From Opitutia bacterium UBA3151 (GTDB lineage Bacteria; Verrucomicrobiota; Verrucomicrobiia; Opitutales; Seribacteraceae), in NCBI GenBank assembly GCA_002364975.1, contig DEYT01000009.1:1-14278 (forward strand): a DNA stretch of 14,278 nt. The letters are read 5' to 3'. Positions 6,809-14,278 of the stretch are shown piece after piece. A model generated the notes under the pieces. It was not told where the DNA came from. It saw nothing but the letters and a program-made list of their open reading frames with translations, and did not search any database. The first letter of the stretch is position 1. Every line of letters begins with the position of its first letter. A program made the translations under genes and the position numbers.

Positions 6809-8026
6809 ATGAAAAATGTAGTAGTTGTAGGTGGAGGAGCTGCCGGCTTTTTTGTGCTATTTCATTGGCTGAATTAGGTTCAGAAAATAAGATTATAATC
6901 TTAGAAGCAGGAAAGAAAACCTTACGAAAAGTGAAGGTTTCCGGTGGAGGAAGGTGTAATATAACCCATGATTGTTTTGACCCAAAGCTATTAAGTACTC
7001 GTTATCCCCAGGGTCAGAAAGAACTGATCGGGCCCTTTTTAAAGTGGAAGCACAAAGATATGATTCACTAGATTGAAGCCAATGGATTCCCCACCAAGAT
7101 CAAAAAAAGACGGGCGGGTTTTCCCCCGCTCGAATAGTTCTCAGTCCGTAATCGATTGCCTCGAAAACATTGCTAGAAAAAAGCATATTGAAATCAGGAA
7201 GGAGAACCCAGTTAGTCGCTTCGCACGAAATGAGTCCAGTAAGCAATGGGATCTCGAACTTGAGAATGGGAATTTATTGAATGCGGATTGTATCTTTATT
7301 GAATCCGGATCCATTAAGAGTTCCAGGCTGGTTGATTCCATTAAAAAACTTGGGCACCGGGTAAACCTTCCCATTCTCCCTCTCTTTTTGCATTTGATAA
7401 TCCTTGCCATACTTTATCCGAATTAAGTGGTGCCTCTATCCATAAGGCAGAAATTGAAATTATGGGAAGCTGGTTTAAACAAACAGGCCCAATTCTTCTA
7501 ACTCACAAGGGGATCAGTGGACCTGCTGTAATCAAGCTTTTTCTTGGGCAGCTAAGGAACTATATCGGAAAAACTACTGCTTTGAGCTTCAAATCAATTG
7601 GCTAGATCAGTACAAACCAGAAGAACTCAGGCAAGAACTCCGTGGGTTTAAAAAAAATTTGCGAAGTCAACCATTCAGAATTGCCCCTTTGCTTGTTTAC
7701 CTAAACATCTTTGGCGAAAATTATTAGACCAGTTTCTTTTTTCCCCGTACTCAAACTTGGGCACACTTGAGCAATGCTGAGGAGAGAACTATGATTCAAT
7801 CGATGACTCGATACAGGATCAAAATCGATGGAAAATCTACCAATAAGCAAGAATTTGTAACCTGCGGAGGGATTCAATTACCGGAGGTTGACTTCACCAC
7901 GATGGAAAGCAAAAAAGCACCTAATTTATTTTTTGCAGGTGAATGCCTGGATATAGATGGGGTACCGGTAGATTCAATTTTCAATCGGCATCGACCACCG
8001 CTCGGATCGCAGACATAAATGGCTAG
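6809..8026 (+). pseudogene. Degenerate HI0933/YhiN/BaiN-family flavoprotein gene
   Basis: The homology covers a full-length gene of about 406 codons but needs seven frame changes. The start VVVVGGGAAGFF is the FAD dinucleotide-binding motif. VSGGGRCNITH is the family hallmark, followed by KDGRVFP, SPSLFAFD, GISGPAV, SWAAKEL, WAHLSNAEE, CGGI, FFAGECLDIDG and GRFNFQSASTTARIA. The inferred lesions are: -1 near 6854; TAG at 7069-7071 where a Trp is expected; +1 in an A7 run at 7102-7108; -1 at 7361-7363; -1 near 7540; -1 within 7686-7697; +1 in a T run near 7733-7742; and -1 at about 7961. The reading frame ends at TAG 8024-8026. An intact protein would be an FAD-dependent oxidoreductase. The adjacent genes are clean, which argues for real decay over poor sequencing. 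Confidence 0.9.
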
Positions 8027-8082
8027 CTAATATCGAATGGTCAATCCCTTTGTCTAGCAAAGCAAAAGTAGTAGTTTTACAT

Positions 8083-9615
8083 TCAATTTCCGTAAGCGAT
8101 CTTTAATTGAATGAGGCGCTGCTTAAGTCTTTTAATCTGATCCTGCATAGAAGGAGATTGAATCAGATTATTTAATTCACTAGGATCTTCTTGAAGGTCG
8201 TAAAATTCCCACTCGTTAAACTCATAAAAGGAAATCAATTTATACCTCCGATCTCTCACACCTTCATGCCTAGGCATGTTATAAGGACCGCGCCTTTCGG
8301 GTGTTCCTCCATCAAAATACTGATAAAGAATATCTTTTCTCCATCTGGGATCGGATTTGCCCGAGAGAATAGGTTGCAATGCCTCGCCATGGACGGACGA
8401 AGGGACCTCTATCTTAGCGGCCTTTAAAAGGGTAGGGGCAAGGTCAATATTCTGAACCAATGCATCTATAACTGTACCTGGCTTAATCACCCCGGGCCAG
8501 CGCATGAGCAAGGGAGATTTAAAACTCTCTTCATACATCCACCTTTTTTCTGCCCAGCCATGTTCACCAGTGAAAAACCCTTGATCTGAACTGTAAATCA
8601 CAATGGTATTCTCCTTGAGCCCTGCCTTATCCAAATAATGTAATAAGCGACCCACTTGATCATCCAATCCATCCACACATCGAATGTAATCCTTGATAAA
8701 ACGCTGGTAAATATAAAGGGACCTGTTTTTCCCATTTAGTTTTCCACTTTCCTCCAACTCTTTCATCTTAAGGTTCCTTGGATCATAAGCCTGATGCCAA
8801 GCTGAGCGTTGCGGGGCTGTCATTTCACGAAGAAAGAGTGGCCTAAGTTCTGGATTCGCTTCAATCTCAGACTCAGTTGGTGCTATATTGAGAACATGGC
8901 CCTTCATTCCCTTGAGCGCCATCCAAGTCTCAGAAACAAAGGATGAGCGGGTGGAGAAATCATCAAAGAAAGTGTGAGGTACCGGGAAATCTACTCGATC
9001 ATATTGTCCCATAAATTTCGGCGGAGGAAGCCTGTGAATGTGAGGAGTTTTGTACTGAGCACATACAAGAAATGGCATCTTCTTATCTCTTTCTTTCAAC
9101 CATTTTAAGGTTTTGTCGGTAATAATTTTGGTCGAATGACCCAAGCTCCTTTTTTCCCCTTTAGCTGAGAGAAATACGGGGTTAAAATAAGAACCCTGTC
9201 CACCTTTCCCCGACAGAATGTCCCAGTGCTGAAATTCGTCCGTTGGATTTCCCTTAAGATGCCACTTCCCGATAAGAGCCGTTTGATACCCTGCTTTACC
9301 AAGCTCTCGTGGGTATACCCACTGCTTCCCATTCCAATTCGAACTATTCCCAATGACCCCATTTGCTTTACTATGCTTTCCTGTAAGGATAGCCGCACGA
9401 CTTGGGCAACAAATTGAATTCACATTAAAGGAATGGGAGAAAATCGCTCCCTCCTTGGCAATAGCATCAAGGTTAGGGGTTCGATTGATCGATCCTGGGT
9501 AGGCTCCAATCGTTCGTAATGCATGATCATCGCTAAACAAAAAGAGAATATTTGGAGTTTTGGCCCCTAATAATGAAGAGCTTAAACCCAGTAAAAAATA
9601 TACACTTTTTAACAT
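8083..9615 (-). CDS. Secreted sulfatase (arylsulfatase A family, formylglycine type)
   Basis: The 510-residue protein starts with a signal peptide of about 18 residues (hydrophobic VYFLLGLSSSLLGA), so it acts in the periplasm or outside. The sulfatase core is complete. Metal ligands Asp29-Asp30 are in LFSDDH. The maturation motif CCPSRAAILTG places the formylglycine-forming cysteine at Cys69 (C-x-P-S-R). Lys117 and His119 are in IGKWHLKG, His192 in KTPHIH, Asp344 and Gln345 in YSSDQGFFTGEHG, and Lys357 follows in AEKRW. It hydrolyses sulfate esters, probably of sulfated polysaccharides; the exact substrate cannot be read. Activation needs a formylglycine-generating enzyme or anSME, absent here. 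It stands alone, without neighbouring glycosidases or a SusCD-like pair, and lies 138 nt downstream of tRNA-Asp on the same strand. Confidence 0.95.
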   Translation of the reverse strand: MLKSVYFLLGLSSSLLGAKTPNILFLFSDDHALRTIGAYPGSINRTPNLDAIAKEGAIFSHSFNVNSICCPSRAAILTGKHSKANGVIGNSSNWNGKQWVYPRELGKAGYQTALIGKWHLKGNPTDEFQHWDILSGKGGQGSYFNPVFLSAKGEKRSLGHSTKIITDKTLKWLKERDKKMPFLVCAQYKTPHIHRLPPPKFMGQYDRVDFPVPHTFFDDFSTRSSFVSETWMALKGMKGHVLNIAPTESEIEANPELRPLFLREMTAPQRSAWHQAYDPRNLKMKELEESGKLNGKNRSLYIYQRFIKDYIRCVDGLDDQVGRLLHYLDKAGLKENTIVIYSSDQGFFTGEHGWAEKRWMYEESFKSPLLMRWPGVIKPGTVIDALVQNIDLAPTLLKAAKIEVPSSVHGEALQPILSGKSDPRWRKDILYQYFDGGTPERRGPYNMPRHEGVRDRRYKLISFYEFNEWEFYDLQEDPSELNNLIQSPSMQDQIKRLKQRLIQLKIAYGN

Positions 9616-9676
9616 TTAAACTCTTTGCTTTTTTAATTTTTTCCTTCTAGGAAAGTGCGGATCATTAAAAGCCAAA

Positions 9677-9704
9677 ATTATCGTACTGATAAGGGATAAA
9701 ACAA
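9677..9704 (-). promoter_or_regulatory. Possible sulfatase promoter with overlapping inverted repeat
   Basis: On the minus strand a TTGTTT (9699-9704) is followed after 16 nt by GATAAT (9677-9682). A short inverted repeat TTATC-N5-GATAA (9678-9692) covers the -10 element and could be an operator. The -35 match is weak, so this is a tentative call. The sulfatase could also be read through from tRNA-Asp. Confidence 0.28.
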
Positions 9705-9753
9705 GAGAGAAAGTATAAACTTTAAAATCTTAACCTTTAGCTTGAATTTAGAT

Positions 9754-9830
<77 letters not shown>

Positions 9831-9845
9831 AATCCCAAAGCGGAA

Positions 9846-9874
9846 ATAAAATCAATCTCACGCACTCACGTCAA
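9846..9874 (-). promoter_or_regulatory. Candidate sigma70-type promoter of tRNA-Asp
   Basis: On the minus strand TTGACG (9869-9874) is followed by exactly 17 nt and then TTTTAT (9846-9851). This places transcription start some 8-10 nt before the first tRNA base at 9830. The -35 matches 5 of 6 consensus bases and the -10 matches 4 of 6, and the distance to the tRNA is normal. Confidence 0.5.
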
Positions 9875-9948
9875 GATGCAAGAAATACAAAGAAAAGTAT
9901 TTTTCTCATTAAACTTGGGCGTTGGTAAGTTTCGTGCAGTATGAAGAG

Positions 9949-10599
9949 ATGAATCCATTGAAAATCAAAGGGATGGAACTTGGTCCCATCGCCACCAATG
10001 CCTTCTTGCTTTGGCGAGATGGCATGACTCAGGCAGTTTTAGTAGATGCACCACCGAACTGTGCAGAAGAAGTAAACAATGTGTTAGCAGAAGAGAACCT
10101 TACATTATCCGAGATCTGGTTGACCCATGGCCACTGGGACCACATGGCGGGTGCGGATGAATTGAACGGGGAGGACATAAGAATCATTGGCCATATTAAT
10201 GACCGGATCATGTTCGAGCAGCCCTCGATTATGGCTAATTTTGCGATCCCTGGAATCAACATGGACCCCATAAAAGTTACTCATTGGGTCAAGGAGGGAG
10301 AAGTCCTGGACTTTTTCGGTTCTCCGGTTGAGGTCAGGCATTGCCCGGGTCATTGCCCGGGGAATGTAGTGTTCTGGTTTAAAAATGACTCCTGTTGTTT
10401 TGTGGGTGATGTCATATTCCGAGAGAGTGTAGGAAGGTATGATTTACCGGGTGGAGATTTTGAAAAACTGGAAGTTTCAATACAAGAAAAGATTTTCAGC
10501 CTCCCGCCCGAAACAAAATTATTGGTTGGTCATGGTCCCCCAACAACGGTTTCCCATGAAATGCAAAGCAATCCCTTTGTTCGCCCCAAAACTCTTTAA
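9949..10599 (+). CDS. Metallo-beta-lactamase-fold hydrolase, glyoxalase II-like
   Basis: The 216-residue cytoplasmic protein has the full di-metal MBL set: His60, His62, Asp64 and His65 in THGHWDHMAG, His135 in HCPGHCPGN, Asp154 in FVGDVIF and His195 in LVGHGP. These sites bind zinc or iron. The family includes hydroxyacylglutathione hydrolases and other small thioester hydrolases; the short length, without the C-terminal glutathione domain, makes a YcbL-type protein more likely than true GloB. I use the ATG at 9949, which begins MNPLKIKG; an upstream in-frame TTG at 9922 would add nine residues not typical of the family. HCPGHCPG is encoded by a near-perfect 12-nt tandem repeat (10339-10362), but the motif itself is normal for the family. 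The helicase gene follows 20 nt downstream, so the two are probably co-transcribed. Confidence 0.92.
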   Translation: MNPLKIKGMELGPIATNAFLLWRDGMTQAVLVDAPPNCAEEVNNVLAEENLTLSEIWLTHGHWDHMAGADELNGEDIRIIGHINDRIMFEQPSIMANFAIPGINMDPIKVTHWVKEGEVLDFFGSPVEVRHCPGHCPGNVVFWFKNDSCCFVGDVIFRESVGRYDLPGGDFEKLEVSIQEKIFSLPPETKLLVGHGPPTTVSHEMQSNPFVRPKTL

Positions 10600-10619
10600 A
10601 GAAACCTACTTGATTTAAA

Positions 10620-12668
10620 ATGATAAAGATCATTGATCAAGAAACGAGCATTCAAAATCCAGATGAACTTAAAAGCTTAGTTCGCTCGATTTTTAAGCCT
10701 GATGGTTTACTTCAAAAAAACCTGGATTTCGAGCATCGGGCAGAGCAAGAAGAGATGGCGATTAGCGTACTCGAGTCGATTGACTCGAATCAACACTTGG
10801 TTTTTGAAGCCGGCACGGGTGTAGGAAAAAGTCTCGCATACTTAATACCCTCGGTACTTTTCTCCAAGAACAGAAAGAGACCCTGCATCGTTGCCACCAA
10901 CACCATCAATCTACAGGAGCAAATATTAAATAAAGATATACCCACGCTCAGAACCCTATTTGAAAAAAACCAAAGCCTCCTTTCATTTGCAGACTTCTCC
11001 TGCGCACTTCTTGTGGGGAGAGGAAATTACCTTTGCACCACTCGACTTCGAAAAGCAGCACTTGGACAAGGTGAATTATTTGAGTCTAGGCAAAAAAAAG
11101 AACTGGAAAGAATTTTAGAATGGGCAGATGGAAAAGCAGTGGAAGGAATCAGGCAGGAATTATCTCCACCACCTCTGCAATCGGTATGGGATGCAGTCAA
11201 CGCCGATTCTTCTCTTTGTTCAGGGAAAAGATGTAGTCCCGAACATTGTTTCTATCGGAAGGCAAGGGCACAGGTCGAAAAAGCGGATATTATAATCATT
11301 AATCACAGCTTACTTTTTTCTCTTTTGGGAGCTGGAGTTTCACCTCCAAATGATTCGGATGGTATTATTTTCCCCGATGACTTTATTATTTTCGATGAGG
11401 CCCATGAAATGGTCGGCGAAGCAAGCGAGCACCTTGGAGTATCCATTAGCTCGTGGACCCTTGAGAATTCGCTCAAGAGACTCTATAATCCGGCAAAAAG
11501 AAAGGGTATATTAAATAAAGTCGGACGGGTAAAAGATTTTGATAGTGTTGATTTTGCCCTGCATGCGGTCTCAGACTTTTTTAATCACTTGCATAGCGTT
11601 ACCCTTGGGCAAAAAGATCGAATTCGAATTCTGGAACCAAATGAAATTCCATTAGATCTGTTACCGCCTCTGAGCCGGGTGATCCGATCTTTGGTGGAGC
11701 TTGGAGAAAATTGTGAAGAGGAAAGCTTAAAGGTTGAACTGATTGATCAGTCTAAACGATTCCAAGCCTATATCAATGGACTCTCCGAGATCATTGAAAT
11801 CAAAGATTCAAATTCAGTCTACTGGATTGAAAGAACGGGGAAACAGAAACAAATCATACACCTTCGAAGTGCTCCCCTCGAAGTTTCGAGAATACTTGAG
11901 CGTGCATTATTTGATAAAAGCTCTCCCATTGTCATGACCAGTGCAACCTTAACCCAAAATGCGAGTTCTTCAAAATTTATCGAGTCCACTGGTTGCAAGA
12001 ATGTAAAGGATGTAGTGGTAAAATCTCCCTTTGACTATGAGTTCAACATGCATATCAAAATTTTCGAAGACTGTCCGGAGCCAATGAGTCAAGAAAGATC
12101 CAGATATTTAGAATATCTTCTGCTCTCTATCGACAGTTTAGCCAGTTCAATCGAAGGCGGAACCTTGGCATTATTTACCAATTATCAGGATCTTCATTAT
12201 TGTTATCACAACCTAAAGCCAAAATGGAATAAGAAACAAAGATCGGTTTATGCTCAGGGCATTGATCACTCTAGGTCAGAGCTACAAAAAAGGCTGCTTG
12301 AAGAGGGAGATGTCTTACTACTTGGAGCGGAAAGTTTCTGGAAAGGATTTGATGCCAAAGGACCGGCCCTATCTCAGGTTATAATCACTCGCCTTCCCTT
12401 TGAAAATCCAAACCATCCCCTGCTTGAGGCCAAAAATGAAAAGTTCACCCAGGAAGGTAAAAATTCATTTTTTGAACTCACATTACCTAATGCAATCATT
12501 CGATTCAGGCAGGGTATTGGTCGCTTAATTCGCTCGAAAACTGACATCGGTGAACTAATCATCCTTGATTCAAGGATTTTGAAAAAGCAATACGGAAAAC
12601 TTTTTATTTCTGAACTACCCAAGAAACACTTTGATAGAGAATCTTCTACCTTTTTGATTGAAGATTAG
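10620..12668 (+). CDS. dinG: DinG-type ATP-dependent DNA helicase (XPD-like, iron-sulfur)
   Basis: The 682-residue SF2 helicase carries a Q-motif-like HRAEQEEMA (39-47), Walker A EAGTGVGKS (63-71) and motif Ia ATNTINLQEQ. Four iron-sulfur cysteines are Cys139 in GRGNYLC and Cys200, Cys205, Cys210 in LCSGKRCSPEHC. Walker B is the DEAH box 259-262 in IIFDEAHE. The C-terminal half has MTSATL, GAESFWKGFD, ITRLPFENPNHP and the arginine-finger motif FRQGIGRLIRS. DinG/YoaA helicases unwind 5' overhangs, R-loops and D-loops during repair and replication restart. The 4Fe-4S cluster is needed for activity in characterised members. No exonuclease domain is present at the N-terminus, unlike Bacillus DinG. 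It follows the MBL hydrolase gene by 20 nt; no Shine-Dalgarno sequence is evident. Confidence 0.93.
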   Translation: MIKIIDQETSIQNPDELKSLVRSIFKPDGLLQKNLDFEHRAEQEEMAISVLESIDSNQHLVFEAGTGVGKSLAYLIPSVLFSKNRKRPCIVATNTINLQEQILNKDIPTLRTLFEKNQSLLSFADFSCALLVGRGNYLCTTRLRKAALGQGELFESRQKKELERILEWADGKAVEGIRQELSPPPLQSVWDAVNADSSLCSGKRCSPEHCFYRKARAQVEKADIIIINHSLLFSLLGAGVSPPNDSDGIIFPDDFIIFDEAHEMVGEASEHLGVSISSWTLENSLKRLYNPAKRKGILNKVGRVKDFDSVDFALHAVSDFFNHLHSVTLGQKDRIRILEPNEIPLDLLPPLSRVIRSLVELGENCEEESLKVELIDQSKRFQAYINGLSEIIEIKDSNSVYWIERTGKQKQIIHLRSAPLEVSRILERALFDKSSPIVMTSATLTQNASSSKFIESTGCKNVKDVVVKSPFDYEFNMHIKIFEDCPEPMSQERSRYLEYLLLSIDSLASSIEGGTLALFTNYQDLHYCYHNLKPKWNKKQRSVYAQGIDHSRSELQKRLLEEGDVLLLGAESFWKGFDAKGPALSQVIITRLPFENPNHPLLEAKNEKFTQEGKNSFFELTLPNAIIRFRQGIGRLIRSKTDIGELIILDSRILKKQYGKLFISELPKKHFDRESSTFLIED

Positions 12669-12725
12669 AGGTTCCATTTTCCAGGTAATTAATTTTTTGT
12701 AAATTGACTTTAAGCCCCACATGGT

Positions 12726-13460
12726 ATGAAAAAAAAGGAATTATCCATGCCTCTTTCTACTTATGGTCACAGTGATGTCGGTTTTGTCCGCGAAAACAAC
12801 GAAGATTCTTTTCTAGTCGAAGACTCCAAAGGTATTTTTGCAGTTGCTGATGGGGTGGGAGGTTTACCCTTTGGAAATCTTGCATCTAAGTTGGCGGTTC
12901 AATTTTTTGATTCTCTGGTGGGTTCAACCAACGACTGTATGGATCTGGACACCCTAAAGAAAATCTCCCATAAAATTCATCGTAACATAATTTCATGTGG
13001 AGAATTGGTTGGGGGCGATAATGGAATTGGTACTACATTTTCTGCGATCCGCATGGTTGGTGACCGGGCGCTTTTTACCCATGTCGGCGATTCGACGATT
13101 TTTACCCATGACGAATTGGGGTTACGAAAGATTTCTAAATGCCACACCTTAAGAGACGAACTGATTGCAAAGCACGGCGAGAATGCCGCCCTTGATATGC
13201 CTGAGCACTACGGGCACACTCTGACACGGTGCATGGGTCAGGATATCGACTTTGAGGTTGATCTTGGTCATATTGAAATCAAGCACGGTAACTGCATACT
13301 CATTTGTTCGGATGGAATCACCAATATGGTTTCTCAAGAAGAAATTGAAAGTTCCTTGAAAACACTTGATCCCATAGAGGCAGTAACTCAGTTAGTGGAC
13401 AAAGCTAACCAAAACGGAGGCATAGATAATTCAACTGCCGTTTGCATCAAGGTCATTTGA
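12726..13460 (+). CDS. PP2C-family Ser/Thr protein phosphatase (PrpC/Stp-like)
   Basis: The 244-residue cytoplasmic phosphatase removes phosphate from Ser/Thr (and often Thr kinase substrates) using two or three Mn/Mg ions. All PP2C motifs are present: RENNED (22-27), ADGVGG with Asp42 (41-46), GIGTTFSAIRM (100-110), HVGDS with Asp122 (119-123), LTRCMGQD (166-173), CSDGITNMV with Asp196 and GGIDNSTAV with Asp234. The stand-alone catalytic domain matches bacterial Stp/PrpC proteins in length. An ATG at 12747 is a strong alternative start, since AAGGAA lies 6 nt upstream of it, the only clear Shine-Dalgarno sequence here; it would remove seven lysine-rich residues. The TPR gene follows 6 nt after the stop and murJ soon after, suggesting one operon. 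No partner Ser/Thr kinase is in the window. Confidence 0.94.
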   Translation: MKKKELSMPLSTYGHSDVGFVRENNEDSFLVEDSKGIFAVADGVGGLPFGNLASKLAVQFFDSLVGSTNDCMDLDTLKKISHKIHRNIISCGELVGGDNGIGTTFSAIRMVGDRALFTHVGDSTIFTHDELGLRKISKCHTLRDELIAKHGENAALDMPEHYGHTLTRCMGQDIDFEVDLGHIEIKHGNCILICSDGITNMVSQEEIESSLKTLDPIEAVTQLVDKANQNGGIDNSTAVCIKVI

Positions 13461-13466
13461 CTACAA

Positions 13467-13784
13467 ATGACTGATAAAATTTCAGCCTTGGTTGAAAAGC
13501 TAAAAGAAAATCCGGAAAATAGGTTTCACCGGTATAATCTGGCCCAGGCATTTTTCGATTCTGGTGAATACCAAAAAGCCAAGCTTGAATTTATTTCCTG
13601 TCTTGAGCAATCCAAAGACTGGATGATGGTGCTGCTATTTGTTGCTAAATGTGACCTGGCTTTAGGGGATTTTACCAATGCTAAAAAATACCTTAACAAG
13701 ACGATTCAAGTCGCTAGAGACCAGGGACATGACGACCCCTTATTGGAGGCCGAAACCCTGCTGCAGGGATGCAGTAATGAATAA
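13467..13784 (+). CDS. Small TPR-repeat protein
   Basis: This 105-residue protein consists of about two tetratricopeptide repeats with a C-terminal capping helix. NRFHRYNLAQAFFDSGEYQKA (around 18-38) has the typical TPR spacing of A-x-x-F/Y-x-x-G-x-Y-x-x-A, and a second, VLLFVAKCDLALGDFTNAKK, covers about 55-74. There is no signal peptide, so it is cytoplasmic. TPRs serve as protein-binding scaffolds. It begins 6 nt after the phosphatase stop codon and lies 28 nt before murJ, so it is probably co-translated with the phosphatase and may recruit or position a partner of it. No catalytic function is suggested. Confidence 0.85.
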   Translation: MTDKISALVEKLKENPENRFHRYNLAQAFFDSGEYQKAKLEFISCLEQSKDWMMVLLFVAKCDLALGDFTNAKKYLNKTIQVARDQGHDDPLLEAETLLQGCSNE

Positions 13785-13812
13785 AATGTCATCGCTCAGA
13801 TAACAAAAGAAG

Positions 13813-14278
13813 ATGAAGGGGTTATTTGGCAATGTCTCTTTACTAAGTACCCTAACCATACTATCACGTTTTTTAGGATTAGCTAGGGATATCCTGCTCT
13901 TTAGTGCATTTGGTGCAAGCCTTTATGGTGAGGCATTCATTCTTGCGTTTACGATGCCAAACCTTTTCAGGCGGATGCTTGGAGAAGGTACATTAAGCTC
14001 AGCATTTATTCCAATTTATGCTGAAACCATAAAAACAAAATCCCTGAAGGTTGCTCAATCCTTGCTGGACAGAGTAATCTCACGACTCGGAATTTTCCTG
14101 CTTGGCATGACCGTCTTGGTTTGCCTCTTTTCTTATGGGTTAAGCCAGTTCCTTCTCGACGGGAAATGGAGCCATGCTGCCGGACTTAATACTATTTCCT
14201 TTGGCTATGTAGCCTTCATTTGTTGTGCCGCAATTGCAACCGGTGCCCTTAATTCTCATGGTCGATTTTTTGCCGGTG
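13813..14278 (+). CDS. murJ: MurJ (MviN), lipid II flippase, N-terminal part (runs off window)
   Basis: The frame is open to the right edge and shows the first 155 residues of a polytopic inner-membrane protein that flips the peptidoglycan precursor lipid II across the membrane. The family signatures are SRFLGLARDILLFSAFGAS (about 18-36) and MPNLFRRMLGEGTLSSAFIP (48-67). In the latter Arg53, Arg54 and Glu58 correspond to the charged, substrate-cavity positions of the family. Further hydrophobic segments around FLLGMTVLVCLFSYGL and FGYVAFICCAAIATGAL fit transmembrane helices 3 and 4. MurJ proteins are usually about 500 residues, so roughly a third is visible. An AAAAGAAG just before the ATG is a weak ribosome-binding site. 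It lies 28 nt after the TPR gene. Confidence 0.93.
   Translation, partial: MKGLFGNVSLLSTLTILSRFLGLARDILLFSAFGASLYGEAFILAFTMPNLFRRMLGEGTLSSAFIPIYAETIKTKSLKVAQSLLDRVISRLGIFLLGMTVLVCLFSYGLSQFLLDGKWSHAAGLNTISFGYVAFICCAAIATGALNSHGRFFAG

Noticed and set aside
7141..7410. Minus-strand open frame inside the flavoprotein pseudogene
   Set aside because: Its translation has no family resemblance and it is antisense to clear homology on the plus strand.
8048..8062. Possible terminator hairpin CTTTG-TCTAG-CAAAG between the flavoprotein pseudogene and the sulfatase
   Set aside because: The stem is only 5 bp with low GC and no T-run follows on either strand, so I do not call a terminator.
9640..9654. Hairpin TTTCCT-TCT-AGGAAA upstream of the sulfatase
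   Set aside because: No T-run follows in the direction of sulfatase transcription, and it is too far from the start codon to sequester a ribosome site.

Overview
The window looks like a chromosomal stretch of a free-living, Gram-negative-type bacterium. It has two predicted lipoproteins with lipobox-like signals, a secreted formylglycine-type sulfatase, a MurJ lipid II flippase, a histidine biosynthesis gene and three dispersed single tRNA genes with encoded CCA ends. The sulfatase, the PP2C phosphatase and the moderate base composition fit the Planctomycetota-Verrucomicrobiota group, perhaps a marine Verrucomicrobiota. That placement is inference, because no rRNA or phylogenetic marker was aligned. 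Most start codons lack a convincing Shine-Dalgarno sequence.

Layout. Positions 1-609 hold the 3' end of a membrane-protein gene (+) and, on the other strand, a truncated elbB remnant. From 610 to 5544 everything reads leftward: hisA, a helix-turn-helix protein with a Lys/Pro-rich tail, tRNA-Ala(GGC), a MORN-type lipoprotein that starts 13 nt after the tRNA, a beta-ketoacyl synthase overlapping a nitroreductase, tRNA-Phe(GAA) and a small coiled-coil lipoprotein. A divergent intergenic region at 5545-5653 separates hisA from an M42 aminopeptidase (+). Next comes a heavily mutated pseudogene of the HI0933/YhiN/BaiN flavoprotein family at 6809-8026. I can follow its homology across three reading frames through seven frameshifts and one nonsense codon. 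A convergent sulfatase and tRNA-Asp(GTC) read leftward at 8083-9830. From 9949 to the right edge everything reads rightward: a glyoxalase II-like metallo-beta-lactamase-fold hydrolase, a DinG/XPD-type iron-sulfur helicase, a PP2C protein phosphatase, a small TPR protein and the start of murJ.

How the genes work together. Most are housekeeping genes (hisA, the tRNAs, dinG, murJ) mixed with single-gene accessory functions. Plausible functional pairs are the overlapping ketosynthase and nitroreductase, the hydrolase and helicase 20 nt apart, and the phosphatase, TPR protein and murJ, which suggest Ser/Thr phosphorylation acting near envelope synthesis. I see no CRISPR array, transposase, prophage or clearly new defence or biosynthetic system. 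The most informative unusual points are the two pseudogenes, the tRNA-to-lipoprotein junction and the overlapping ketosynthase-nitroreductase pair.
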